Below, in pieces: positions 33,412-42,201 of a stretch of DNA of 64,000 nt. Position 1 is the stretch's first letter, and every line of letters begins with the position of its first letter. The position numbers were made by a program, and so were the translations under genes. The notes beneath the pieces are model-generated. The model had not been told where the DNA came from. It worked only from the letters and a program-made list of their open reading frames with translations, and searched no databases. Source of the DNA: Oceanirhabdus sp. W0125-5 (GTDB taxonomy: Bacteria; Bacillota; Clostridia; Clostridiales; Clostridiaceae); NCBI RefSeq assembly GCF_027938815.1, contig NZ_CP115913.1, positions 3,258,001 to 3,322,000 on the forward strand. Reading direction: 5' to 3'.

Positions 33412-35106
33412 ATGAACAGTATAAGAAAAAAATTATTTTTAGGATTTAGTATAATCTTAGTTTTACTTATTATTTTAGGGGTTGTTGGATTAGCTCAAAT
33501 AAAAAGTATAAATAATAATATGAGTTCTATGTATAATGATCAAGTTAAAGGAGTTTATCATATTAAAGAAGCTCAGTATTTTATAGCAAAAGTACAACGC
33601 GCAGAAAAAAATGTATTATTAGCTACAACATTAGAAGAAAAAAAAGAGCATTCAAAGCATTTTGAAACAATGTACTCAGAAGGTATACTAAAAAATTTAA
33701 ATAAATTTAAAGAGGAAGCTGAAGATAGCCATAGTGGTGAAATTGAAGAATTAGTCGATAAAATAAATAAACTAAAAAAAATTCAAGGTGAAGTGATTAA
33801 AAATAGTTTCGATAAAAATGATGAAAAAGCTTTAGAGTTATCCAAGCAAAGTATGTTATTGTCGGATGAAATAGAAAGGTTAACTGGTGACTTATCAGAT
33901 CATAAATACGAAGAAGTATTCACTAGTTATGAGGAAAGTATTAGAATATATAATAGTGCTGTTATTTTAGTTATTATATCAATAATTGCTGCAATATTTT
34001 TTATTGTAATACTATCAGTATCAATTTCATCTTCGATTGTAAAACCTTTGAATAAAGGAGTGCAATTAGCAAAAAGCATATCAGAAGGAAATCTCAAAGA
34101 TAAGATATTAGTAAAATCTAGAGACGAAATAGGTGTTTTGATTAAAGCCCTAAATAATACTGGAGAGAAATTAAAAGAAATTGTTTCAAATATCAAAATT
34201 TCATCTGCAGATATGGAAGAGAGTAATAAAGAATTGTCTTATACAACAGAAGAGTCTAGTAAGTTTATGAATGAAATAGGATATAAAATTTCTGAAATAT
34301 CAAATAGTATACAGGAAGTCGTGGAATATGTAGAAGATGTTGAGGAAAATGTGCATAGTATATCAAAAAGTGCTAGTGATATATCAAACTACACTAATGA
34401 GATAAATAGTGATTTTCAAATATTAAGTGAATCAGCAATTAAAGGAAAAGAATCAGTTGATCAAATAGTAAATGTTATTGTTGAAGTAGAAATAGCAACA
34501 AAAGAAGTAAAAGGTTCAATAAATGAACTAAGTGAATTATCCTCAAAGATTAATGACATTACAGATATTATAAAAGGTATATCGGACCAAACTAACATGC
34601 TTGCTTTAAATGCAGCTATTGAAGCATCAAGAGCTGGAGAACAAGGTAAAGGGTTTACTGTAGTTGCAGAACAAGTGAAAAATCTTGCTCAAGAGAGTGC
34701 AGAATCAGCGATTGCTATCGAAGATATGATTATTGAGGTGCAAAATAAAGCTGAAATAGCAGTGAAAAGTATAGGTCTAGCAGAAAATAAAGTTAGAGAA
34801 AGTACTTCAATTGCAAAAAAAACAGATGTGAATATTTCTGGAATGATGAAGGGGATTGAATTACTAAGTAAAAAGATAGAGGAAATATCTAAACATACTG
34901 TTAAACAGTCTGAATCAACAGAAATAGTAGCCACTACTATAAAGAATGTAGTTATAAATGCTGAAAATGTTTCAAAATCGACTCAAAGTATAAATGAGAA
35001 TGTTAATGAGCAAATAGCAGTAATAGAAGAAATCAGTGCTACATCAAGTAATTTATATTCAATGACAGAAAAACTTAATAAATTAATTGAATACTTTAAA
35101 ATATAA
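33412..35106 (+). CDS. Methyl-accepting chemotaxis protein
   Basis: A 564-residue chemoreceptor. Helix one (about residues 8-28), a four-helix-bundle extracellular sensor of about 155 residues, helix two (about 185-207) and HAMP precede a long signalling coiled coil. Its hairpin tip reads SDQTNMLALNAAIEASRAGE. It signals through CheA and CheW. The start at 33412 follows AAAAGGGG; an in-frame codon at 33394 lies before that site. It is monocistronic and has a direct-repeat promoter, so abundance may respond to the same signal as the other regulon members. Confidence 0.93.
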   Translation: MNSIRKKLFLGFSIILVLLIILGVVGLAQIKSINNNMSSMYNDQVKGVYHIKEAQYFIAKVQRAEKNVLLATTLEEKKEHSKHFETMYSEGILKNLNKFKEEAEDSHSGEIEELVDKINKLKKIQGEVIKNSFDKNDEKALELSKQSMLLSDEIERLTGDLSDHKYEEVFTSYEESIRIYNSAVILVIISIIAAIFFIVILSVSISSSIVKPLNKGVQLAKSISEGNLKDKILVKSRDEIGVLIKALNNTGEKLKEIVSNIKISSADMEESNKELSYTTEESSKFMNEIGYKISEISNSIQEVVEYVEDVEENVHSISKSASDISNYTNEINSDFQILSESAIKGKESVDQIVNVIVEVEIATKEVKGSINELSELSSKINDITDIIKGISDQTNMLALNAAIEASRAGEQGKGFTVVAEQVKNLAQESAESAIAIEDMIIEVQNKAEIAVKSIGLAENKVRESTSIAKKTDVNISGMMKGIELLSKKIEEISKHTVKQSESTEIVATTIKNVVINAENVSKSTQSINENVNEQIAVIEEISATSSNLYSMTEKLNKLIEYFKI

Positions 35107-35145
35107 AGATATGGCTGACTTTATTGAGTTTTTTTCATGAAACTT

Positions 35146-35175
35146 AATTAGGTCCCCTTAATTTTCCACTATATT
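35146..35175 (+). promoter_or_regulatory. Direct-repeat promoter 8 (weaker match)
   Basis: AATTAG, spacer GTCCC, CTTAAT, 7 nt, -10 TATATT. Box 2, C-rich spacer and spacing fit the group, but box 1 is poor. Confidence 0.4.
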
Positions 35176-35202
35176 ATATTTTTTAAGGAACGATAATTAA
35201 GT

Positions 35203-36912
35203 ATGATGACTAAAAACAATAAAACTCTAAAAAAACTCCAAACAATAACATTAGTTATAATATTTTTATTATTGGGATATGCGCTGTGGTTTACAGCTTC
35301 AATAATATCAATTAACTTAGATGAAATTGTTTTTGCGAGGCAATTAGAAGATGATACAGTTATAAAAGGTGATAAAAGAAAAAAAATTGACACGCCTGGT
35401 TATTCAGAAGGGATGGAATTGTCAGCTCAGAATGGGTCTTCTAAAGATGAACTAAGTAATTTCACTGAGGAAGAACTAAGTGATATAGGAAAGCCTAAAT
35501 CTAATAAGGAGGCAATAAATACAAAAAACTCTAAGAATGAAAATGAAGATGCAAAAGAAATTTTAGAAGAGAAACAACTCAATAAAGAAAATAATACTTC
35601 AAGCAATTACAATAATAAAAGAAATGAAGAAACAGAAAATAAAGAGAATCAGAATATTATAGATAAAAAAAATTTAACCTTAGAAAAGATTAAGGTCTAC
35701 TTAAGGGGAACAGAGTTAGCTGGATTAGAAGAAAGCTTGTATAAAATATCAAAGAAATATAAATTAAATCCAATATTCACAACTGCAGTAGCAGCATTAG
35801 AAAGTGAGTATGGTACTGCAGCGCTTGCTAAAAATAAAAATAATTTGTTTGCATATAATGAAAATAAGAAAATAACTACTAATCATGAATATAAGTCGTT
35901 TACTGATGAAAATAAATTAGAAAGCTACTTCAAAGGTGCCTTAAAGGGTACAGGTAAGTATTTTATAAAATTTGGAGAAAAATACGAAATAGATCCCTTA
36001 TTTGTTGCAGCTATAGCTGTGCATGAAACTGGAAATGGAGAATCCTATGCTATAAAATATTTAAATAATCCAGGGGGAATTATGAATCATGAAACTAATT
36101 GGAGTACACTTGTAAAGTTTACTTCTTTAGAAACAGGTATAAAAAGAATGTTTGATAATTTGAAAAAAAATTATTTTGACAAAGGGTTAGATTCAGTTTC
36201 AGAGATTGGTAATAAATATGCTCCTATAGGTGCCCTTAATGACCCTAAGAATAAAAATAAATATTGGATTCCAAATGTCACGAAGATTTATAAATTATTG
36301 GAAGGAAATAACTTGAATTCTTCATATGAAAATGTATTAAGTGATAGCAACGCAGGACAAACTTCATATGAGGATTTTGAAGACTTTACAACAAAGGAAG
36401 AGTCTATTGAGGCTTTCGCTAAACTCATAAGAACCCAATACCTTAATAATGGAATACAAAACCTAACAGTTATAGGGGAAAGATATAGCGATGACGCTAA
36501 TTGGGGAAAAAACGTTGACATAATAATGAAGAAAATAGAAAAAACAGTAACTGATGAAAATCACAAGGTTATAGATAAGGAAAAATTAACATTAAATAAG
36601 ATTAAGTCTTACTTAAGAGGAACAGAGTTAGAGGGGTTAGAAGAAAACTTCTATAAAATATCAAGGAAATATAAAATAAATCCAATCTTCACAACGGCAG
36701 TAGCCATATTAGAAAGCGAGGATGATCCTTCAGAGCGGTCATTTACAACAAAAGAAGAGTCTATTGAGGCTTTCGCTAAACTCATAAGAACCCAATACCT
36801 TAATAATGGAATGCAAAACCTAATAGTTTTAGGGGAAAGATATAGTGGTGACGCTAATTGGGGAAAAAACATTGATAAAATAATGAAGAAAATTGAAAAG
36901 TCTAGACCTTAA
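35203..36912 (+). CDS. Membrane-anchored glucosaminidase-like protein with internal duplication
   Basis: A 569-residue exported protein. An N-terminal signal anchor (about residues 15-35) is followed by an acidic low-complexity region (about 50-155) and a glucosaminidase-like domain (about 160-370). That domain has ALESEYGT, FAYNENK and AIAVHETGNGESYA segments, the glutamates being candidate catalytic residues. A small helical module follows (about 395-445). Part of the enzyme domain and the module are then repeated (about 460-567), the second enzyme copy being cut short after ILESE. It likely trims peptidoglycan glycan strands. Its function beyond the first complete domain is uncertain. Confidence 0.8.
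   Translation: MMTKNNKTLKKLQTITLVIIFLLLGYALWFTASIISINLDEIVFARQLEDDTVIKGDKRKKIDTPGYSEGMELSAQNGSSKDELSNFTEEELSDIGKPKSNKEAINTKNSKNENEDAKEILEEKQLNKENNTSSNYNNKRNEETENKENQNIIDKKNLTLEKIKVYLRGTELAGLEESLYKISKKYKLNPIFTTAVAALESEYGTAALAKNKNNLFAYNENKKITTNHEYKSFTDENKLESYFKGALKGTGKYFIKFGEKYEIDPLFVAAIAVHETGNGESYAIKYLNNPGGIMNHETNWSTLVKFTSLETGIKRMFDNLKKNYFDKGLDSVSEIGNKYAPIGALNDPKNKNKYWIPNVTKIYKLLEGNNLNSSYENVLSDSNAGQTSYEDFEDFTTKEESIEAFAKLIRTQYLNNGIQNLTVIGERYSDDANWGKNVDIIMKKIEKTVTDENHKVIDKEKLTLNKIKSYLRGTELEGLEENFYKISRKYKINPIFTTAVAILESEDDPSERSFTTKEESIEAFAKLIRTQYLNNGMQNLIVLGERYSGDANWGKNIDKIMKKIEKSRP
36385..36547 (+). repeat. Intragenic duplication, copy 1
   Basis: DNA encoding the TTKEESIEAFAKLIRTQYLN module is nearly identical to that at 36742, with an offset of 357 bp (119 codons) that keeps the frame. 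This indicates a recent in-frame duplication. Confidence 0.9.
36742..36904 (+). repeat. Intragenic duplication, copy 2
   Basis: Second copy of the module at 36385, with only a few base changes. The preceding partial copy of the glucosaminidase domain is truncated, so a deletion followed or accompanied the duplication. Confidence 0.9.
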
Positions 36913-36936
36913 AAAGCACAGGAAACTGTGCTTTTG
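36911..36936 (+). terminator. Terminator of the glucosaminidase-like gene
   Basis: AAAAGCACAG, loop GAAA, CTGTGCTTTT. It overlaps the stop codon. Confidence 0.9.
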
Positions 36937-37050
36937 TTGTTCAAGTTTGTGTACTATTGGAAGATTAGGAACAAGTAAATCCTATTGATTTACTAGAGTT
37001 CTTTTTCTGATATTAAAGTCAAATAAGTTTACCTAGTAATAAATCAAAAG

Positions 37051-37572
37051 CTAGTCTTCAACCTCTAAATAAGGTGATATATCTTGAAATTCCTCATATT
37101 CTTCAAATTCTTTATATTTCTCAAGCTGCACTAATGGTGTTAATTCTAAAGGTTCTTCAAAGTGATTTTCCAACTTTAAGCCGTTTCCAAAAGTAGGTTT
37201 AGGGGGTTGTATTCCTAACTCATGTAAAAAAAATGTAGGTCCTTTTACTGCATAATGTTTAGTACTTTCCTCATGTCTTTCTTCATACTCATATTTCTCA
37301 ATATCTTCATTGTTTTTAATAGGTACATACTCTTCATATTCTTGAAACTCTAACAAAGGCGGGAGTTGCACATACTCATTTGTAAAATCGTCACTTATAG
37401 GAGCTTCAATAGGAGGCATACCCGTTTCATGATACCATTTAGTATGTTCATACTTATATTCTTGACGATATTTCGAGTTACTTACACCATGTTCTTTTTT
37501 TAGTTCTTCTTTTTCATACCATTTCATTTCATTTTTGTCGAAGAAATTTATAATAAAAATTTTTTCATTCAT
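37051..37572 (-). CDS. Acidic Tyr/Glu/Pro-rich protein of unknown function
   Basis: A 173-residue soluble protein, strongly acidic and tyrosine-rich. It contains loosely repeated stretches such as LEFQEYEEYVPI, IEKYEYEERHEE and LEKYKEFEEYEEF, plus proline motifs (GMPPIEAPI, GIQPPKPTFGNGL). No signal peptide, helix or known domain was seen. The composition suggests a mostly extended or disordered protein. It is monocistronic. A ribosome site is present (AGGAGTTTAATA), and codon use is like its neighbours, so it is probably a real gene. Confidence 0.65.
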   Translation of the reverse strand: MNEKIFIINFFDKNEMKWYEKEELKKEHGVSNSKYRQEYKYEHTKWYHETGMPPIEAPISDDFTNEYVQLPPLLEFQEYEEYVPIKNNEDIEKYEYEERHEESTKHYAVKGPTFFLHELGIQPPKPTFGNGLKLENHFEEPLELTPLVQLEKYKEFEEYEEFQDISPYLEVED

Positions 37573-37873
37573 TATTAAACTCCTAAAATTGATATAATTA
37601 TTTTTAATGTTATTTATACTACAACATAAATCAAAGTTTTAAAGAAGATGCATGTAAAAATTTATACTTATGTAGAATGAGGATGCTTTATACTAATTCT
37701 TTTTATAATTAGTATATTATTAAAATTCTATTAAGTGATATGTTTTAGGTGACTCTATTAAACATATTAAAGATTTACATATGATTAAAATATTAAAATT
37801 AACGTTAAAAATGAATCATTTAAAATTTGGGGAATATCTTATAATGTAAGTATTTTTTGAAAGGAGAACTATA

Positions 37874-38197
37874 ATGCACGCCCCTTTATTAATAGTTATT
37901 CAAAACTGTGAATCCATGTGTGAGTATATGGTTACATTTTTTGGTGAAGATGATGATTGTGAATTAAGAAAAAAACAGATTCGTTTACTGCGAGACTGTG
38001 CGGATGCTTGTACTCTAGCTGCAAAATATATTGCCCGTCACAGTTTATTTTCAAAATATTCGGCTGATTTTGTTGCGTTTATATGCGATAAGTGTGCCAA
38101 AGAATGTGAAAAATTCGGCGATAGAGAGTCACAAAATTGTGCTGAAATGTGTTTGAAATGTGCAAAAGAATGTAAAGATTATTCAATGATACTATAA
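37874..38197 (+). CDS. Csp-like four-helix cysteine-rich protein (DUF326)
   Basis: A 107-residue cytoplasmic protein with 12 cysteines in helix-compatible spacing (CESMCEYM, CADACTLAAKYIAR, CDKCAKEC, CAEMCLKCAKEC). It is homologous to the Csp protein at 14892 but poorer in Cys, mainly in the first helices. It may store less copper or bind another ligand. AAAGGAG precedes ATG 37874; it stands alone. Confidence 0.8.
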   Translation: MHAPLLIVIQNCESMCEYMVTFFGEDDDCELRKKQIRLLRDCADACTLAAKYIARHSLFSKYSADFVAFICDKCAKECEKFGDRESQNCAEMCLKCAKECKDYSMIL

Positions 38198-38346
38198 TAT
38201 AATTTGCATTGAATACTATGTATTTCAACTATAAAAACAGATACATATAAAAAGAGAAACGATTTAAACAACTTTGAAAACAAATGATAATATCATTTAA
38301 GAATAGTAAAGGCAATTTCGAAAAAAAATCAAGAATGAAAGAAGAG

Positions 38347-38394
38347 AAAGACTTTGAAGAAAGCTATTTTGGCTAAAACTTCACAGTCTTTTTG
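38347..38394 (+). terminator. Intrinsic terminator
   Basis: AAAGACTTTGAAG with CTTCACAGTCTTT (one mismatch) and TTTTTG. It lies 150 nt after the Csp-like gene. The stem sequence closely resembles the xpt terminator at 7779. Confidence 0.75.
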
Positions 38395-38541
38395 TATTTT
38401 ATGAATTACATTGTAATAGTTAAGATTAAAATATAAGAATATTATCGTATTAATAGTTTTTAAGAAGGGTAATTCAATAAATTGTAGAATAATTCAATTT
38501 AATGATGTTTTTTTATTATTATTTACTTAGGAGTTGGAATA

Positions 38542-39057
38542 ATGAATTATCTATTTGAAACAAGACGTTTAGGGGTTAGACGGTTTCAGCAATCTGATGT
38601 ATCAAAGATTTATATGCATCATAAGGAAGAAAGTTTGAAAAAATGGATTCCTAATGAGAGTTATGAAACTATTGATGAAGCAAGGGAAGCTATTGAGTTT
38701 TTTAATGAAAATAGTGACGAAGGTGAACTTCCCTTTGTTCTGGCAATTGAATTAAAAGAAAATAACGAGCTTATCGGTGACGCAGGTATTAATGAGTCAC
38801 CTGGAGGAATTGAAATAGGCTATTCAATTTGTGAGGCATATCAAGGCAATGGATATGCTACAGAAGCATTGCAAGGATTTACAAAGTATGCAGTACAAAA
38901 TTTTTCGTTTACTGAATTATACGGAAGAGTTGTACAAGGTAATAATGCATCATGTCGTGTACTAGAAAAAGCAGGATATAAGTATGTAAATGAGGAGTTT
39001 GATGCAGATGATGACCCATATGGAAAAGGAATGCTGGTATATAAACTTGAAGTATAA
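38542..39057 (+). CDS. RimJ/RimL-type GNAT acetyltransferase
   Basis: A 171-residue GNAT protein. The N-terminus (FETRRLGVRRFQQSDVSKIY) is typical of the RimJ/RimL branch; the acetyl-CoA loop is YQGNGYATEALQGF (about residues 99-112), and NNASCRVLEKAGY follows. Substrates in this branch are N-terminal amines of proteins or small molecules; the actual substrate is unknown. It sits ahead of a metallophosphoesterase gene with an 86-nt gap. Confidence 0.85.
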   Translation: MNYLFETRRLGVRRFQQSDVSKIYMHHKEESLKKWIPNESYETIDEAREAIEFFNENSDEGELPFVLAIELKENNELIGDAGINESPGGIEIGYSICEAYQGNGYATEALQGFTKYAVQNFSFTELYGRVVQGNNASCRVLEKAGYKYVNEEFDADDDPYGKGMLVYKLEV

Positions 39058-39143
39058 ACACATAGGATAGATCTTATAGAAATTATGGATATACCAATTA
39101 GGTTAAATCTAAATTTTTATGAACGAGAGGAGGCAAGTATTTT

Positions 39144-39917
39144 ATGAGAATTGCAGTAGTAGCAGATATACATAGTAATCATATTGCTTTTGAAGCAGTA
39201 TTGAATGATATACGTAATAGAGATATAGATATGATTTTTTTTCTAGGTGATTATATTTTTGGAGGTAGTGGCTCAAATGAAACTGTTGATTTGCTAATGC
39301 GTTATCAAAAGCAAAGTCAAAAGAATTTAATCATATCAGGTAATATTGATGAATTAATAACTCCAATAGAAGAAAATGCTGATTGGATATATGAGGTTAA
39401 TAAGCAAATATACAACGAACTAGGTTTAAAACGTGTATCATTTTTGAAGTCACTTCCATCAAATATTTTGATAGAAAAGGAAGGCATCTCTATGTATTTG
39501 TGCCATAATCCATCAGATATCGAAGTCTTTACAGTAATTGATAGTTTAAAAAGAGAAAATAATATTCCTAATATGAAAGGTCTTGCTGATATTGCTAATA
39601 ACATGGAGAGCGATGTTTGTATTTTTGGGCATTATCATTTGTTCATGGATGAAGAAGTGAATGGGAAAAGGTTTATATGTCCTAGTTCTGTAGGGATGCC
39701 ATTTAATGGAGATACAAGAGCACAATATATTATATTAGATATTTTTGAAGGCAATATTACATCATCAAGACAGTATGTTGAATATGACAGATTAAAACTA
39801 GTAGAGGATTTTGAGAAAAATGGATATTTTGAAAAATATCGCAATTGGTCGATGAATATGGTTACTACCATATTAACAGCACATAATTACTTTGGTACAC
39901 AAGATCATAATAAGTAA
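39144..39917 (+). CDS. Calcineurin-like metallophosphoesterase
   Basis: A 257-residue cytoplasmic protein with metal-binding motifs of the family: VADIHSNHIAFEAVL (D-x-H), FLGDYIFGG (GD), SGNIDEL (GN-x-D) and FGHYH (GH-x-H). Domain and length fit the YfcE/MJ0936-like phosphodiesterases. The substrate is unknown. It begins an operon with an amino acid permease and a second metallophosphoesterase. GAGAGGAGG precedes ATG 39144. Confidence 0.85.
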   Translation: MRIAVVADIHSNHIAFEAVLNDIRNRDIDMIFFLGDYIFGGSGSNETVDLLMRYQKQSQKNLIISGNIDELITPIEENADWIYEVNKQIYNELGLKRVSFLKSLPSNILIEKEGISMYLCHNPSDIEVFTVIDSLKRENNIPNMKGLADIANNMESDVCIFGHYHLFMDEEVNGKRFICPSSVGMPFNGDTRAQYIILDIFEGNITSSRQYVEYDRLKLVEDFEKNGYFEKYRNWSMNMVTTILTAHNYFGTQDHNK

Positions 39918-39970
39918 GCAATAGTGTATAAAGACATATCATAATGTTTAATTATATTGGGGGGAGATAA

Positions 39971-41125
39971 ATGAAAATACAAAGTGAAGCAAAATTCACT
40001 GTATTTGAAGCAACGAGTATGATTGTTGGACATAGTATTGGTACAGGAATTATCGCAGTACCTTATTTAGCAACTAAAAACAGTCTTAAAGATGTTATTT
40101 GGATGGTAATACTAGCATATGTGATTAATGTTATATTGCACTTACTTATTGCTGAGTTGTCGTATAATAATGGTGGTGTTCAGCTTGTTAAAAGTTTTGA
40201 AGGTGAATTATTTAAAGGGAAATCTAAAAAAATCTTTAGTTGGGTTATGTTTACTGTTTATGGATTAGCAATTATTGTTGGTGTTAGTGGTAATATTAAT
40301 GGTGGAGCACAAATAATAGTGAATTGGCTCAATGTACCATTTTCTATGGCTCAGTTAATATATTATCTTTTAGCTGGTATCGTAGTTTTTATGGGAATGA
40401 AGGCTGTAGGAATTGCCCAAAAGTATACAGTAACAGTTTTGATGTTAATCGTTGTGGCCATGAGCATTGGAACTTTTATACAACCGCTAAATGAACTGCA
40501 TACATCTAAAATGCATATCAATAATATGTTGGGGTTATATAGCATGGTTGTTTTCGCAACTTCTGCTAACCAAGCTGTTATCCAGTCAGTAAAAGGATTG
40601 AATGGTAATGTTAAAAAAATCAGGACTTCGATTTTCTTAGGCTTTGCAATATCATCATTTTTTGTATTAATTGTAACGACAACTGTTTTGTTAGGGGTAA
40701 AGGGTCCATTAGATAAGGAACTTGCTTATCTTCAATTAGGTGAGAGTATCGGGCGCTGGGCTGCTATTCTTGCAGGGTTATTTTCATTATTTGCGCTCTT
40801 AACTACATTTTGGTCTAACACATTAAGTCTTCGTGATGTTGTCCATGAACAAATTGAGATAAATAATAAGGTTTGTTGGTTATTAGCTACAATACCTTCC
40901 TTATTATTTGCGATATTTGGTGTTAATAGTTTTATTATTTTAACAAGAATAATGTCGGGAGTAGTAGTACTTGTTGCTGTAATGCTTATATTTACATATA
41001 ACAAATCAAGAAAAAAAGCTGGAGCTAGTCCAATATGTGGCATGTTTGGAACATTGCCATTTCAAGTTATCATGGTAATATCTACAGTAATTTGTGCAGT
41101 AGGAGCCATGTTACCTTTAACGTAA
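39971..41125 (+). CDS. Amino acid permease (AAAP/aromatic type)
   Basis: A 384-residue membrane protein with about 11 helices. The N-terminal GHSIGTGIIAVPYLATK is the glycine-rich first-helix motif of the amino acid/polyamine/organocation superfamily, and the overall layout resembles aromatic or branched amino acid permeases of the AAAP type. It is flanked by two metallophosphoesterases in one operon (54 nt and 21 nt gaps). The substrate cannot be read from the sequence. Confidence 0.75.
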   Translation: MKIQSEAKFTVFEATSMIVGHSIGTGIIAVPYLATKNSLKDVIWMVILAYVINVILHLLIAELSYNNGGVQLVKSFEGELFKGKSKKIFSWVMFTVYGLAIIVGVSGNINGGAQIIVNWLNVPFSMAQLIYYLLAGIVVFMGMKAVGIAQKYTVTVLMLIVVAMSIGTFIQPLNELHTSKMHINNMLGLYSMVVFATSANQAVIQSVKGLNGNVKKIRTSIFLGFAISSFFVLIVTTTVLLGVKGPLDKELAYLQLGESIGRWAAILAGLFSLFALLTTFWSNTLSLRDVVHEQIEINNKVCWLLATIPSLLFAIFGVNSFIILTRIMSGVVVLVAVMLIFTYNKSRKKAGASPICGMFGTLPFQVIMVISTVICAVGAMLPLT

Positions 41126-41145
41126 TAAATCGGAGGAATTAGCAT

Positions 41146-42162
41146 ATGTATAACAATCCTATGTTTTACAGAGATAAAGATAATCATTTTGTTTTAAAAA
41201 CAGGTGAAAAACCTTATAAAATATTACAATTAACTGATTTACATTTTGGATTTGGAATATTATCTAAAAAGCAAGATAAATTAGCAGCGGCAGCTGTAAC
41301 AAAACTAGTTAAAGAAACAAAACCTGATTTAATTATTCTAACGGGAGATAGTATCTTTCCATACATATTAAAAGCAGGCACTAGAAATAATATCAAACAG
41401 GCTAAAAAACTAGTAGAATTTATGGATTCCTTTAAGGTTCCCTATGCCTACTTATTTGGTAATCATGACATTGAAATGGGTTCAAAAGGTGATAAAAATC
41501 AAATTGCAGATATTATTATTGAGGGTAAATACAGCATTTTTGCTAAAGGGGACAGAAGTCTCACTGGTCTAGGTAATTACATAATAAAGTTACATAATTA
41601 CCAAGATCAATTGTTAATGGCACTTGTTATTTTAGACTCAAATATGTACAGGGATGGTTGGTACTATAGTGGATTTGATTGCATTCGTGAAGAGCAAACA
41701 GCATGGTGTATGAAAGAATTGTCCAAGCTTAAAAAACAAAATCTTGATTTAAAAGCTTTAGCCTTTTTCCATATGCCACTACCAGAATTCAAGGAAGCTT
41801 ATGAGAAAATGAAACTTGGAGATAAAAGTGTTAAATATAATTTTGGGAGTATTGGAGAAAGTAATGATTATTTTGGAATATCAAAATATAAGCCGAACTT
41901 CTTTGAAAAGGCAATAGAGAATGGAATAATCAAAGGAATTTTCTGTGGTCATGATCATTTAAACACTCTTTCATTAACTTATAGGGGCATCATGATGACA
42001 TATGGTATGTCAATTGACTTCTTAGGATATTCAAATATTAGTAAAAAATATACCCAAAGAGGTGGGACTTTAATTACTGTAAATAATGATGTTTCATTTA
42101 GTGTAGATCCTGTTCCTCTTACAACTGTAGTTTCTAACTTTGTTAGAGGGCAAAACAAATAA
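41146..42162 (+). CDS. Metallophosphoesterase (PPP superfamily)
   Basis: A 338-residue protein with LTDLHFGFG (D-x-H), LTGDSIFPY (GD), FGNHDIEMG (GNHD), FFHMPLPEF and GHDHLNT. This set is typical of purple-acid-phosphatase-like or YkuE-type phosphoesterases. No signal peptide is seen, so it is cytoplasmic. It follows the permease by 21 nt with an AGGAATTAGC leader. The substrate is unknown, perhaps linked to the permease. Confidence 0.83.
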   Translation: MYNNPMFYRDKDNHFVLKTGEKPYKILQLTDLHFGFGILSKKQDKLAAAAVTKLVKETKPDLIILTGDSIFPYILKAGTRNNIKQAKKLVEFMDSFKVPYAYLFGNHDIEMGSKGDKNQIADIIIEGKYSIFAKGDRSLTGLGNYIIKLHNYQDQLLMALVILDSNMYRDGWYYSGFDCIREEQTAWCMKELSKLKKQNLDLKALAFFHMPLPEFKEAYEKMKLGDKSVKYNFGSIGESNDYFGISKYKPNFFEKAIENGIIKGIFCGHDHLNTLSLTYRGIMMTYGMSIDFLGYSNISKKYTQRGGTLITVNNDVSFSVDPVPLTTVVSNFVRGQNK

Positions 42163-42167
42163 TTTTT

Positions 42168-42196
42168 ACGACTCTAATATAGATTAGAGTCGTTTT
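42168..42196. terminator. Bidirectional terminator
   Basis: ACGACTCTAAT with ATTAGAGTCGT (11 bp) and T/A tracts on both sides, between convergent genes. Confidence 0.88.
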
Positions 42197-42201
42197 ATTA
42201 T

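Noticed and set aside
33249-35106. SigD-type (motility sigma) promoters for the chemoreceptor and HD-GYP genes
   Set aside because: No TAAA-N15-GCCGATAT was present; the direct-repeat layout fits better and is shared with non-motility genes.
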